Shown: positions 44,554 through 54,293, counted from the stretch's first letter. The stretch is DNA of 62,452 nt from Caulobacterales bacterium (GCA_017303355.1 JAFLCU010000018.1:1-62452); one strand, 5' to 3'. The notes: generated by a model not told the origin, from the sequence alone. Numbers and translations: made by a program.

Positions 44554-45318
44554 ATGGGGTTCGGCCAAATCGAGGCCTTTGTGCATGAAGGCGTGAACCT
44601 GGCGTTCGAACGTCAGTCAGGCGCGGCGCCGACCTTTGTGTGGCTCGGCGGCTTCAAATCCGACATGGCCGGCACGAAAGCACAGCGGCTCGCCGAATGG
44701 GCGCATGCACGCGGTCAGAGCTTTGTGCGCTTCGATTATTCCGGCCATGGCCAGTCGGGCGGCGCATTCGCCGACGGCACGATCGGCGCCTGGGCGGGCG
44801 ACGCGATCGCCGTCATCGACAAGCTGACCGCAGGGCCTTTGGTGCTGGTCGGCTCGTCCATGGGCGGCTGGATCAGCCTGATTGCTGCGCGCGCCCGGCC
44901 CGAACGCATCGCCGGTCTCCTGCTGATCGCGCCTGCGGCGGATTTCACTGAGCGGCTGATGTGGGCCTCGTTCCCCGAGGATGTACGCAAGCAAATCATG
45001 GACGGAGGTCGCTGGGAGCGGCCCTCGGCGTATGATCCCGAGCCTTACGTGATCACCCGCAGCCTGATCGAGGACGGTCGCCGTCACCTTGTCATGGATG
45101 GCCCGACCCCGTTCGCCGGACCGGTGCGCATGCTCCAAGGCGGGCGCGATCCAGATGTGCCCGCAGCGCACACCGAGGCCATCCACCACCTCATCGATAG
45201 CCCCAATAAGGACTTCATTCTGATCGGAGATGGCGACCACCGGCTGTCGCGCCCACAGGATCTCGACCTGCTGACAGCCACGGCCGACGAACTCGCTCGC
45301 CTGCTGGGCGAAGCCTGA
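44554..45318 (+). CDS. Alpha/beta hydrolase (ABHD10/acyl-thioesterase-like)
   Basis: A 254-residue serine hydrolase. The nucleophile elbow GSSMGG, the aspartate region GGRDPDVP and the catalytic His DGDHRLSRPQD form the Ser-Asp-His triad. The N-terminal VWLGGFKSDMAGTKAQRLAEWA with RFDYSGHGQSGG is typical of the family. Likely a carboxylesterase or acyl-protein thioesterase; substrate unknown. The start ATG at 44554 has CGGAG nearby. A frame to 44437 overlaps the divergent GT4 gene and is less likely. Confidence 0.88.
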   Translation: MGFGQIEAFVHEGVNLAFERQSGAAPTFVWLGGFKSDMAGTKAQRLAEWAHARGQSFVRFDYSGHGQSGGAFADGTIGAWAGDAIAVIDKLTAGPLVLVGSSMGGWISLIAARARPERIAGLLLIAPAADFTERLMWASFPEDVRKQIMDGGRWERPSAYDPEPYVITRSLIEDGRRHLVMDGPTPFAGPVRMLQGGRDPDVPAAHTEAIHHLIDSPNKDFILIGDGDHRLSRPQDLDLLTATADELARLLGEA

Positions 45319-45405
45319 CGCCGGCGCTTGGCTTCGGGCCGAGGTTCGGGCATCGCTGAGAAAACGTCGGGCATGGGGACGCCCGCGGGGAGACAAGTTC
45401 AAACC

Positions 45406-46089
45406 ATGTCCACGATCGCCGCCCTGATCCTGCCGTTCGCCTTGATGCAAGCCGCGGACGCCGCCCCCTCGCTCGGCCAGAGCCATATACAGCAGCGCTT
45501 CGCCCAATGCATCGCGCTGATCGACGAGGATGCGGCGGCCGCCTACGAAGAAGGCATGGCATGGGCGGCGGAAGCGCAATCGGTGCATGCCTATCGCTGC
45601 GCCGCAATGGCGCTGGTGGCGCAGAGCCGGTACGAGGAAGGCGCGCGCCGGCTCGATTCCCTGGGCATGGCGCTCAATCCTGTCGAAACCGCGCTGCGCG
45701 CCGAGCTTTTCAGCCAAGCCGGCAATGCGTGGCTGCTCGCCCGCGAACCATCGCGCGCACGCAGCTCGTTCACGCGCGGCATCGCCATCATGGAAGGCGA
45801 TACGGCGCAATTGCCCGATCTTCTGATCGACCGTTCGCGCGCCTACGCGATGGAGCGCGAGTGGCGCGCGGCGGAAGAAGATCTTTCACGTGCGCTCGAT
45901 GTGCGCGCCAACGATCCATTGGCGTTGCGCCTGCGCGCGTCGGTGCGCATGCAGCAGCGCGCCTTCGATCTAGCCGAAGCCGATGCGCAGGCCGCGATCA
46001 GCGCTGAGCCCGACAACGTGGACAATTACCTGATCCTCGGCCACGTCCGTGAAAGCCGCCGCATCGGCGCGCCCGTGGACGCGCAATAG
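45406..46089 (+). CDS. Secreted TPR-repeat protein
   Basis: A 227-residue protein with a signal peptide (MSTIAALILPFALMQAADAA) and TPR-like helical pairs (NAWLLAREPSRARSSFTRGIAIM; DRSRAYAMEREWRAAEEDLSRALDV; LRASVRMQQRAFDLAEADAQAAI; NYLILGHVRES). A periplasmic scaffold role is inferred from the signal peptide and repeats. It lies 87 bases after the hydrolase gene on the same strand; no partner was identified. Confidence 0.8.
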   Translation: MSTIAALILPFALMQAADAAPSLGQSHIQQRFAQCIALIDEDAAAAYEEGMAWAAEAQSVHAYRCAAMALVAQSRYEEGARRLDSLGMALNPVETALRAELFSQAGNAWLLAREPSRARSSFTRGIAIMEGDTAQLPDLLIDRSRAYAMEREWRAAEEDLSRALDVRANDPLALRLRASVRMQQRAFDLAEADAQAAISAEPDNVDNYLILGHVRESRRIGAPVDAQ

Positions 46090-46170
46090 GCATTACGCTT
46101 TTGCGCGACGGAAAGCGTCGGCGCCGCCGTTTGTAGTCTCGCGAGGCCTCGAGTCTTGGAGACGAAACAC

Positions 46171-46548
46171 GTGAACCTGAAAGCTTTGATCCTCGGCGCC
46201 GGCATGGCCATGTGCATCGCCACGCCCTCCTTCGCCTGGACCCAAATCGGCGCCCGTGACGTGCGCGATCGCACCGATCGCGACACCATCGTCGTAGAAG
46301 GCCCGCGCCAATTCGAGCGCATCAAGCTCTGCGTCTATCGCCAGCCGGTGCATTTTCTCGATGTCGACGTGCGCTTCGCCAATGGCGGCCATCAAGACGT
46401 CAGCGTGCGCGAACGTATCAATCCCGGCCAATGCACGCGCGCGATCGATCTCAATGGCGACGACCGCAACATCACCACCATTTCGATGCTCTATGAGGAA
46501 ACCAGCTTCCGCCGCCGGCACGCAACGGTGCGTTTGTTCGCCGAATAA
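46171..46548 (+). CDS. Secreted DUF2541-like protein
   Basis: A 125-residue secreted protein with a signal peptide (LKALILGAGMAMCIATPSFA) and the pattern FERIKLCVYRQPVHFLDVDVRFANGG, INPGQCTRAIDLNGDDRNITTISMLYEE, TVRLFAE, which resembles DUF2541 (YaaI-like) proteins. GGAGA eight bases upstream of a GTG at 46171 favours that start over the TTG at 46156. Function unknown. Confidence 0.65.
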   Translation: MNLKALILGAGMAMCIATPSFAWTQIGARDVRDRTDRDTIVVEGPRQFERIKLCVYRQPVHFLDVDVRFANGGHQDVSVRERINPGQCTRAIDLNGDDRNITTISMLYEETSFRRRHATVRLFAE

Positions 46549-46697
46549 AAGGCGTCAGGTGTCAGAATGCATGCTGACACCTGACATCTAGAGCACGTCT
46601 CATTCAAACTGAATCACCCTCGTCATTTCGGGTTCGTCGCTTTTCGATGCCTCGGAATGACGAATTTCAACGTGCTCCATTTTGAATGCAACACAGT
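46549..46697. repeat. Intergenic hairpin and mosaic repeat
   Basis: A perfect 12 bp stem (GTCAGGTGTCAG 46554-46565 / CTGACACCTGAC 46574-46585, loop AATGCATG) lies just after the DUF2541-like stop. Next comes a segment bounded by GAGCACGT and ACGTGCTC that encloses TTCAAACTGAATCA and an inverted CGTCATTTCGGG...GGAATGACG pair. It resembles the dispersed intergenic repeats of alphaproteobacteria. No gene here. Confidence 0.7.
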
Positions 46698-47213
46698 CTA
46701 GCCGCGCACCCAATTCACCTCAGGATCGTTGAAATCCACGATATCGGACAATTCATAGACGTTGCGATAGCCGTAGCCGTAGAGATTGATGAAGGTCTGG
46801 ATGTTCAACGCCAGTTCCACGCGCTTCAGGATCACGGGCTGTGCGTTGTTGGAAAAATTATTGTTGCAATAGATCAGGATGCGCACGTTCGGATCGCGCA
46901 GCGCCGCAGCTAAACTCTGATCGGTGAAGTCCGTGAACGGCAGATTGATCGCGCCGCCGATATGGCCTTCTCGGTATGCATCGGCCGAGCGCGCATCGAG
47001 CACGATCGTGTTGGGCGCGCGCGCCATGCGCTGGAATTCAGCGAGCGACACCAGGCGATCGGCGCGATAGGCTTCAACCTCGCCTGTCAGGCCACGAAAA
47101 CCTCGATAGTCGATCTGCGCACTCGCGTCGGTGCGGACTTTATTCTGCGCCACGGCGGCGACGGCGAACACCGCGGCCCCCGTCAACGCCAAAGCCGCAA
47201 CAACGATACGCAT
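46698..47213 (-). CDS. Periplasmic rhodanese-domain protein
   Basis: A 171-residue protein with a signal sequence (MRIVVAALALTGAAVFAVAAVAQ) and one rhodanese domain: LVSLAEFQRM, TIVLDARSADAYREGHIGGAINLPFTDF and the active-site region VRILIYCNNNFSN, with the catalytic-type Cys. The loop CNNNFSNN differs from the CRxGx[RT] of sulfurtransferases, so activity as a persulfide carrier is doubtful. The C-terminus NLYGYGYRNVYELSDIVDF continues the fold. Extracytoplasmic location inferred. Confidence 0.82.
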   Translation of the reverse strand: MRIVVAALALTGAAVFAVAAVAQNKVRTDASAQIDYRGFRGLTGEVEAYRADRLVSLAEFQRMARAPNTIVLDARSADAYREGHIGGAINLPFTDFTDQSLAAALRDPNVRILIYCNNNFSNNAQPVILKRVELALNIQTFINLYGYGYRNVYELSDIVDFNDPEVNWVRG

Positions 47214-47317
47214 CGCACGCCTCCCATGGCATGGGAGATTATCAATGCGCACGCGCATACGCGCTCCCATGAACTTGGGGAGGTTGCGCGCGGTTTGAGT
47301 TGGATTTGCGGCGCGCC

Positions 47318-47629
47318 TTAGCCCGCGCCGTTAATGGCCTGAAGCAGATACGGCCCGCCGATCGCATAGACGCCGCCGATCAACAGCCCCACCGGCATGC
47401 CCATCAGCGCGCCGACATAACCATTGCCGAGCCGCTCGCCCCAATCGAGGCCACGGCCCCAGATACGCAGAAAAAACCCGAGCCCGGCCCCGATCAATCC
47501 GCCCGCGCCGCCGTAATTCCAGCCGATCACGCACAGCGCGATCATGCCCGCGAACGCCGCGGCGCTGAGTATCAGCCTCATCCCGTTCAAGCAGATAAAC
47601 TCCGGTCCAGCCGCTTCGGCTTTTTCCAT
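47318..47629 (-). CDS. Glycine-rich small membrane protein
   Basis: A 103-residue protein with about three hydrophobic segments (LILSAAAFAGMIALCVIGW; GGLIGAGLGFFLRIWG; VGALMGMPVGLLIGGVYAIGG), rich in glycine. It is not recognised. An internal ATG at 47581 (MRLILSAAAF) is an equally plausible start; neither has a good ribosome-binding site. Confidence 0.55.
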   Translation of the reverse strand: MEKAEAAGPEFICLNGMRLILSAAAFAGMIALCVIGWNYGGAGGLIGAGLGFFLRIWGRGLDWGERLGNGYVGALMGMPVGLLIGGVYAIGGPYLLQAINGAG

Positions 47630-47724
47630 GGCGACGGGAACACGGCAAGCGCAGGACGCATGGAGCGTCCCGGCCAGCGATCAAATTCGCGCTTTTGGCG
47701 CGCCACGGCCGTGCTTTGCGGCAT

Positions 47725-48627
47725 TTATTCCGGCCGATCCGTCAGCAACACGCACGCGGCCGTGCGCTCATTGCGGACCACGCGCGCCCGCTGCACCAAG
47801 GTCGCCGCCCGGCGGCGCACGTACGGGCCTGGGCTATCAGCGCTCCAGCGATTGGGGCTTGGCAGCACCGCCGCAAGCCGCGCGGCCTGCAGCGGCGTCA
47901 AATCCGCCGCGGATACGCCAAAGCGCGCGCGCGCCGCCGCCTCGATGCCGAAATTGCCATCGCCCCATTCGGCCGCGTTCAAATAGGCTTCCATGATCCG
48001 CCGCTTCGGCCACATAAATTCGATCAGCGCGGTGAAATACGTCTCCATGCCTTTGCGCAGCCATGAACGGTCGGGCCATAGAAACAAATTCTTCGCCGTC
48101 TGCTGGCTAATCGTCGATGCGCCGCGCACATTGCCGCCGCGCGCATTGGCTTCCATCGCCTCTTGGATGGCTGCGACATCGAAGCCGTCATGCGTGCAGA
48201 AATTCGCATCCTCCGCCGCGATCACGGCGCGCACGATATGCGGCGACATGCGGTTGAGCGGGATCGGATAGTGACGGATCGTCTGCCCTTCCGACGCGCG
48301 CTGCATCATCAGCATGGTCGAGGGCGGATCGAAGAAGAGATAGGCGCCCGCCCACGTCACCGGCGCCAGCACGAACGCGACAAACAGCACGCTGATCGCG
48401 GTCAGGAACAAGCCATAGCGTTTGCGCCGTTTGATGCGGCCGAGATCAAGATCGAGATTGGTGCGGGCATCGCGCGCGCGCTGTTTATCACCGGCGCGTG
48501 GGCGCTGCGGCATCGGGATTTCCGGTTCGCCGAACGCTTCAAACGACGCCGGCGCGTCGCGCGCCTCTGACGGCTGCGGTCGCGACGGTTCGGGTGCGGG
48601 CCCTTCGGGCTCGTCTTCGGCGCTCAT
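47725..48627 (-). CDS. mtgA: Monofunctional biosynthetic peptidoglycan transglycosylase
   Basis: A 300-residue GT51 enzyme that polymerises lipid II glycan chains without a transpeptidase domain. A disordered Pro-rich N-terminus precedes the TM helix (LFLTAISVLFVAFVLAPVTW). The catalytic motif EDANFCTHDGFD contains the essential Glu, followed by RGASTISQQTAKNLFLWPDRSWLRKGMET, EFMWPKRRIMEAYLNAAEWG and the C-terminal GPYVRRRAATLVQRARVV. The start ATG at 48627 overlaps the queG stop (ATGA), so it is translationally coupled to queG. Confidence 0.95.
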   Translation of the reverse strand: MSAEDEPEGPAPEPSRPQPSEARDAPASFEAFGEPEIPMPQRPRAGDKQRARDARTNLDLDLGRIKRRKRYGLFLTAISVLFVAFVLAPVTWAGAYLFFDPPSTMLMMQRASEGQTIRHYPIPLNRMSPHIVRAVIAAEDANFCTHDGFDVAAIQEAMEANARGGNVRGASTISQQTAKNLFLWPDRSWLRKGMETYFTALIEFMWPKRRIMEAYLNAAEWGDGNFGIEAAARARFGVSAADLTPLQAARLAAVLPSPNRWSADSPGPYVRRRAATLVQRARVVRNERTAACVLLTDRPE

Positions 48628-49724
48628 CCCCACTCCTCAAGTACGCCAGCGTCGTTCTCGCTCGCCGCGTGGGCCGATTTGAGGCGCGCGAACGCCTCCG
48701 CGTCAAGCAGCCGCGAAAGCGTCCATACCGCCATACCACGCACCAAGGGGGAATTGTCCCCAAGACGCGCCTCTGCTGCGTGTGCGAGCGCCGCGTCGCC
48801 AGAATTGCCGATGGCGCACAGCACGTTGCGCACGAAACGATCGCGCCCGGTGCGCTTCACCGGCGTGCCGGCGAAGCGCGTGCGGAACGCCGCGTCATCA
48901 AGTGCGGCGAATTCCGCGAGCGGCGCCAGGCGCAGATCGTCCCGCATCGCCATGCGCTGCTCGCGCGCGTCCTGCGCGAACTTGTTCCATGGGCACGCCG
49001 CCAAACAATCGTCACAGCCGAACACGCGGTTGCCCATCGCGGCGCGGAACACGCGCGGGATCTGCGTTTTCGATTCAATCGAGAGATAGGCGAGGCAACG
49101 TCGTGCATCGAGCTGATAGGGCGCGGGAAACGCCGCCGTCGGGCACACATCGAGGCACGCACGGCACGTACCGCAATGGTCCGCCTCCTCTGTATCGGCT
49201 TCAATCTCGGCGGCGCTCAGGATCGCGCCGAGGAACAGCCACGAGCCGTGCGCGCGCGAGACGAGATTGGTGTGCTTGCCTTGCCAGCCGAGGCCGGCGC
49301 GCTGCGCGAGCGGCTTTTCCATCAGCGGCGCGGTGTCGACGAACACCTTCACCTCTTCGCCGCTCTCGCGCGCGAGCCATTGCGCCAAATTCTTCAGCTT
49401 ACCTTTGACGACGTCATGATAATCGCGCCGCGCCGCATATGCTGAGACAATGCCCTCGCTCTTGCGGTCCAGCAGCGCCAATGCGTCGTCGCCCGGCGCA
49501 TAGGATTGGCCCACCAGGATCGCGCTCTTGGCCTCCGGCCACAAAGCCTGCGGATGGCCGCGCCGCTGCTGCGCCATCCAGTCCATATCGCCATGACGGC
49601 CTTCGCGCAGGAATTCCTCAAGCCGCGCCTCCGCCGGCCAAGGCGCAGACGCCGACGCAACGCCCACGGCGTCAAAGCCGAGGTCGCGCGCGTGCTCTTC
49701 CAGTTTTTGGCGCAAGCCGATCAT
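48624..49724 (-). CDS. queG: Epoxyqueuosine reductase QueG
   Basis: A 366-residue iron-sulfur, cobalamin-dependent enzyme that performs the last step of queuosine tRNA modification. Two ferredoxin-like clusters are visible: CGTCRACLDVCPTAAF and CDDCLAACPWNKFA. The N-terminal RQKLEEHARDLGFDAVGVASASA and YDHDVVKGKLKNLAQW-type catalytic region with SQHARRDYH are typical. HEAT-like repeats lie at the C-terminus (RFVRNVLCAIGNSGDAALAHAAEARLGD). mtgA follows with overlap. Queuosine uses this single gene; other que genes are not in this window. Confidence 0.95.
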   Translation of the reverse strand: MIGLRQKLEEHARDLGFDAVGVASASAPWPAEARLEEFLREGRHGDMDWMAQQRRGHPQALWPEAKSAILVGQSYAPGDDALALLDRKSEGIVSAYAARRDYHDVVKGKLKNLAQWLARESGEEVKVFVDTAPLMEKPLAQRAGLGWQGKHTNLVSRAHGSWLFLGAILSAAEIEADTEEADHCGTCRACLDVCPTAAFPAPYQLDARRCLAYLSIESKTQIPRVFRAAMGNRVFGCDDCLAACPWNKFAQDAREQRMAMRDDLRLAPLAEFAALDDAAFRTRFAGTPVKRTGRDRFVRNVLCAIGNSGDAALAHAAEARLGDNSPLVRGMAVWTLSRLLDAEAFARLKSAHAASENDAGVLEEWG

Positions 49725-49757
49725 CGCCGCCCCCTATGGCGCCGACGATCCCAAGCC

Positions 49758-52700
49758 TCAAGCGGCCGCTGCTTCCTTATCCGTCAGCGCGTATTTGAGA
49801 CGCGGCAGCATTTCCTTCGGGCAGATTTGCCAGAAGCGGCGACGCGCGGTCGTCCAATTGGCGAGCAACTCGGCGGCGCGCGGCGAACCTGTGCGGCGCG
49901 CATGCTCCTCGACAAGTCCCTTCAGCACGCCCTCCCAATGCGCGGAAGCCAAGCGCTGCCACACGATCGAGTCCGGGTTTGCCATGAGCGGGAAACGATC
50001 GGCTTCGTCATAGACGAACGCCATGCCGCCGGTCATGCCCGCGCCGAAATTGTCGCCGACGCCGCCCAGGATCACCACTTGGCCGCCCGTCATATATTCG
50101 CACGCGTTCGCGCCCGCACCTTCGATCACGGCCGTCGCGCCTGAATTGCGCACCGCGAAACGCTCGCCAGCCAGACCCGCCGCATAAAGCGCGCCACTGG
50201 TGGAGCCATAGAGGCAGGTATTGCCGATGATGGCGCCGAGGCGATGCGCTTCGTCGGCCGGCGGGCGCAACGCGATCGTGCCGCCGGACAAGCCCTTGCC
50301 GACATAATCGTTGGCGTCGCCGGTGACATCGAGCGTGATGCCCTGCACCAGGAAAGCGCCCAGGCTCTGCCCGCACGAGCCACGCAGATTCACCGTGAGC
50401 TGGCCTTCGCGCAAACCGGTCATGCCGAACTTGCGCACCACATGCGCGGAGGAGCGCGCGCCGATGGCGCGTTGCGTGTTGCGCACCGCGAAATCGAGTT
50501 GGCGCTTCTCGCCGCGCTCGAAGAAGCCGGCCGCGTTGTCGAGGATCTGATGATCCAGCGAAAGTGGCGGTTCGTTGCGCTCCAGCTGGTTGCAATAGGC
50601 CGGATACGGGCTATCGACACGCACGAGCAAGGGATTGAGATCAAGATCGTCGAGGTGCTCGGCGCCGCGGCTGATCTGTTCGATCAAATCGGTGCGGCCG
50701 ATCACCTCCTCCAAGCGGCGGAAGCCGAGCAACGCCAGGATCTCGCGCACTTCCTCGGCGACGAAGCTCATCAGATTGACGACCTTCTCCGGCGTGCCGG
50801 TGAATTTCTTGCGCAGATCTTCGTCCTGCGTGCAGACGCCGACCGGACACGTGTTCGAATGGCACTGGCGCACCATCAAGCACCCCACCGCCACGAGCGA
50901 CGCGGTGCCGATGCCGAACTCTTCGGCGCCTAGGATCGCCGCCAGGACAATGTCGCGGCCCGTGCGCAAGCCGCCATCGGTGCGCAGCTTCACGCGATGG
51001 CGCAGATTGTTGAGCATCAGGGTTTGATGCGCTTCGGCGAGCCCCATCTCCCAGGGAATGCCCGCGTACTTGATCGAGGTTTGCGGGCTCGCGCCCGTGC
51101 CGCCCACATGGCCGGAGATCAGGATCGTATCGGCGCCCGCCTTGGCGACACCGGCCGCGACCGCGCCGATGCCCGATTGCGCGACAAGCTTCACGCACAC
51201 GCGCGCGACCGGGTTGATCTGCTTCAGATCGTAGATCAGCTGCGCCAGATCCTCGATCGAGTAGATATCGTGGTGCGGCGGCGGCGAGATCAATGTAACG
51301 CCCGGCGTCGCGTGACGCAGACGCGCGATCAGTTCAGTCACCTTGAAGCCCGGCAATTGCCCGCCTTCGCCGGGTTTGGCGCCCTGCGCCACCTTGATTT
51401 CAAGTTCGCGGCACTGGTTCAGATATTCCGCCGTGACGCCAAAGCGGCCCGACGCGACCTGCTTGATCGCGGAATTCGCATCGTCGCCATTCGGCAACGG
51501 CTTGTAACGCTCCGGAATCTCGCCGCCCTCGCCCGAAACCGAACGCGCGCCGATGCGGTTCATGGCGATGTTCATCGCGCCATGCGCTTCCGGCGAAAGC
51601 GCGCCGAGGCTCATGCCGGGGGTGACGAAACGCTTGCGGATTTCGTTGACGCTCTCCACCTCCGCGATCGGGACTGGCGTCCTCAGCTCTTCACGCACCT
51701 CCAGCAGATCGCGCAACTGGATCGGCTCGCGCAGACGGCGCTCGCGTACTTTGTCCGCGTATTTCTTGTAGGCGACATAATCGCCCGTATCGCAGGCCTT
51801 CTGCAATTGATGGATCGAATCCGCTTCCAGCGCATGGCGTTCGCCGCGCGCGCGATAGCGATAGCGCCCGCCCAAGGGCAACGCCGCCAGCGTATCGTCG
51901 TAAGCACTGTTGTGCTTGTCGACCTCTTCGAGCGCGAGGCCAGCCAGGCCGACACCGGAGATACGGCTAGTGAGGCCCGGGAAGAATTCATCCACGAGCG
52001 CGCGCGAAAGCCCGATCGCCTCGAAGTTCAAGCCACCGCGATAAGACGAGATCACCGAGATGCCCATCTTCGAAATGATCTTGAGCAGGCCGGCCTCGAG
52101 CGCGGTGCGATAATTCGCGCAAGCCTCTTCACGCGTCAGCGATCCGGTCAAGCCACGCGCGGCGCGGTCGCCGATCGTATCGAGCGCCAGATACGGATTC
52201 ACCGTCGTCGCGCCGCAGCCGATCAGCACGGCGGCATAATGCGGATCGAGGCACTCGGCCGCGCGCACGCTGATCGAGCAGAACGAGCGCAAGCCCTTCT
52301 GCGCCAGATACGAATGCACGCCGCTGACGACCAGGATCATCGGGCAGCCGATGCGATCCGGGCCCTGGCTTTCGTCCGTCAGCACGATGTGAGAACGGCC
52401 GGCTTTCACAGCCTTTTCCGCATCGGCGCGGATACGGTTCAGCGCGGCGCGCAGTACAATTCCCGCATCCTCGCCCGGCGCGGGCGCCGCGAAGGTGCAA
52501 TCAAGCCGTACGACCTCGGCGCCCAATTCGCCCAGCATACGCGCATACATGCCGTTGGTGAGGATCGGGCTTGAGAGCAGATAGACGTTCGCTTGCGTCT
52601 CGTCCTGCGCCAGCACGTTGCCGAGATTCTTGAAGCGCGTGGCGAGGCTCATCACCCGGCCTTCGCGCAGCGGATCGATCGGCGGATTCGTCACCTGGCT

Positions 52701-54293
52701 GAAATTTTGCCGGAAATAATGCGAAAGCGGCCGGTTCTGTTCGGAAAGCACCGCAAGCGGCGCGTCGTCGCCCATCGAGCCGATCGCTTCCTTGCCCTCT
52801 TCGACCATCGGCTGCAGCAACAGCTCCACGTCTTCGATCGTGAAGCCCGCCGCGGCCTGCCGGCGCAGCAATTCGCCACGATCCTCGAATAGGCGCGGCT
52901 CGGCGCCTTCAAGCTGCTTGTCGAGATCGACGACATTGCCCAGCCAGTCGACGTACGGGTGCTGATTGGCGAGCTGATCGACCAGTTCTTCGTGATGATA
53001 GAGCCGGCCTTCCAGCGTATCGACCGCCACCATCTGGCCCGCGCCAATGCGGCCGCGCTCCATGATCTTGCGATCGTCCAGCGGGCACATGCCGGTTTCG
53101 GAGCCAACAGCGAGCAAGCCGTCTTCCGTCAGCGCATAGCGCAGCGGCCGCAAGCCATTGCGATCGAGCCCCGCGACCGCCCAGCGGCCATCGAACATCG
53201 CCAGCGCCGCCGGCCCATCCCACGGCTCCATCACAGCGTTCGAATAGGCGTAGAGCGCCTTGTGCGCGGGCTTCATCGTCGTCGATTTCGCCCACGCTTC
53301 CGGCACCAAGAGCGTCTTCGACATCGGCGCCGCGCGGCCCGCGCGCACCAGCACTTCGAACACGTTGTCGAGCGCGGCGGAATCCGAACCGCTCGGCTGG
53401 ATGATCGGCTTCACGTCCGCATCCGCTTCACCGAATGCGTCGGACGCCATGCGCACCTCGTGCGAACGCATCCAGTTCACGTTGCCCTTCAGCGTGTTGA
53501 TCTCGCCATTGTGCGCGAGCATGCGGAACGGCTGCGCCAAACGCCATTGCGGGAACGTGTTGGTCGAATAGCGCTGGTGATAGATCGCCACGCTCGAAAC
53601 GAAGCGATCGTCCTTCAGATCGGGATAGAAGCTATCGATCTGCTGGGCCAGGAACATGCCCTTGTAGATCACCGTCTTCGCCGACAGCGAGCAGACGTAA
53701 AGCTCCGCGATGTTTGACGCCAGCGCGCGCTTTTCGATGCGGCGGCGGCAGATGAAGAGATCGCGATCAACCGTTTCCTGATCGCGCCCCTGCGGATCAT
53801 AGAGCAGCACTTGCTCGATCTCGGGCCGCGTCGCGTTGGCCTTTTCGCCGATCTGCGAAATATCGACCGGCACCTGGCGCCAGCTGTAGAGCACAAAGCC
53901 CGCGCGGATGATCTCGCTTTCGACGATCACGCGCGCGCGCTCCTGTGCGCCCAGATCAAGACGCGGCAGGAAAATCTGGCCGACGAAAATCTTATCCGAA
54001 CGCGGCGTGTGACCGGTGCGGACAACGATCTCGCGGAAGAAATCCTGCGGCGCTTCGATCAGGATGCCGGCGCCGTCGCCGGTCTTGCCGTCGGCGTCGA
54101 CAGCGCCGCGATGCCATACCGCTTTCAGCGCCTGCAGCGCCAGCGTCACCACATCGCGACGCGGCTTGCCGTCCAGCGCCACGACAAGGCCAACGCCGCA
54201 CGCGTCGCGCTCGTCCTCGGCGCGATAGAGGCCGTCGCGTTCCAATCTTTCGCGTTCGCGCAGATAGCGCGCGATTTCAAGTTCGCCGTTCAT
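49758..54293 (-). CDS. gltB: Glutamate synthase (NADPH) large subunit
   Basis: A 1511-residue enzyme making two glutamate from glutamine and 2-oxoglutarate. Class II glutamine amidotransferase at the N-terminus: Cys in DACGVGLVVAL is the nucleophile after processing. Then a central domain (LGCTTVNPYLALDTIGDRAARGLTGSL-type), the FMN-binding barrel (SGRFGVTAEYLNQCRELEIKVAQGAKPGEGGQLPG; HVGGTGASPQTSIKYAGIPWEMGLAE; DGGLRTGRDIVLAAILGAEEFG; CHSNTCPVGVCTQDEDLRKK with Fe-S cysteines) and the GXGXG domain at the C-terminus (GMTGGMAFVYDEADRF). gltD lies just upstream. Confidence 0.98.
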   Translation of the reverse strand: MNGELEIARYLRERERLERDGLYRAEDERDACGVGLVVALDGKPRRDVVTLALQALKAVWHRGAVDADGKTGDGAGILIEAPQDFFREIVVRTGHTPRSDKIFVGQIFLPRLDLGAQERARVIVESEIIRAGFVLYSWRQVPVDISQIGEKANATRPEIEQVLLYDPQGRDQETVDRDLFICRRRIEKRALASNIAELYVCSLSAKTVIYKGMFLAQQIDSFYPDLKDDRFVSSVAIYHQRYSTNTFPQWRLAQPFRMLAHNGEINTLKGNVNWMRSHEVRMASDAFGEADADVKPIIQPSGSDSAALDNVFEVLVRAGRAAPMSKTLLVPEAWAKSTTMKPAHKALYAYSNAVMEPWDGPAALAMFDGRWAVAGLDRNGLRPLRYALTEDGLLAVGSETGMCPLDDRKIMERGRIGAGQMVAVDTLEGRLYHHEELVDQLANQHPYVDWLGNVVDLDKQLEGAEPRLFEDRGELLRRQAAAGFTIEDVELLLQPMVEEGKEAIGSMGDDAPLAVLSEQNRPLSHYFRQNFSQVTNPPIDPLREGRVMSLATRFKNLGNVLAQDETQANVYLLSSPILTNGMYARMLGELGAEVVRLDCTFAAPAPGEDAGIVLRAALNRIRADAEKAVKAGRSHIVLTDESQGPDRIGCPMILVVSGVHSYLAQKGLRSFCSISVRAAECLDPHYAAVLIGCGATTVNPYLALDTIGDRAARGLTGSLTREEACANYRTALEAGLLKIISKMGISVISSYRGGLNFEAIGLSRALVDEFFPGLTSRISGVGLAGLALEEVDKHNSAYDDTLAALPLGGRYRYRARGERHALEADSIHQLQKACDTGDYVAYKKYADKVRERRLREPIQLRDLLEVREELRTPVPIAEVESVNEIRKRFVTPGMSLGALSPEAHGAMNIAMNRIGARSVSGEGGEIPERYKPLPNGDDANSAIKQVASGRFGVTAEYLNQCRELEIKVAQGAKPGEGGQLPGFKVTELIARLRHATPGVTLISPPPHHDIYSIEDLAQLIYDLKQINPVARVCVKLVAQSGIGAVAAGVAKAGADTILISGHVGGTGASPQTSIKYAGIPWEMGLAEAHQTLMLNNLRHRVKLRTDGGLRTGRDIVLAAILGAEEFGIGTASLVAVGCLMVRQCHSNTCPVGVCTQDEDLRKKFTGTPEKVVNLMSFVAEEVREILALLGFRRLEEVIGRTDLIEQISRGAEHLDDLDLNPLLVRVDSPYPAYCNQLERNEPPLSLDHQILDNAAGFFERGEKRQLDFAVRNTQRAIGARSSAHVVRKFGMTGLREGQLTVNLRGSCGQSLGAFLVQGITLDVTGDANDYVGKGLSGGTIALRPPADEAHRLGAIIGNTCLYGSTSGALYAAGLAGERFAVRNSGATAVIEGAGANACEYMTGGQVVILGGVGDNFGAGMTGGMAFVYDEADRFPLMANPDSIVWQRLASAHWEGVLKGLVEEHARRTGSPRAAELLANWTTARRRFWQICPKEMLPRLKYALTDKEAAAA

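Noticed and set aside
50997..52574. 525-codon open frame antisense to gltB
   Set aside because: Lies wholly inside a well-supported gene on the other strand; composition is that of a shadow frame.
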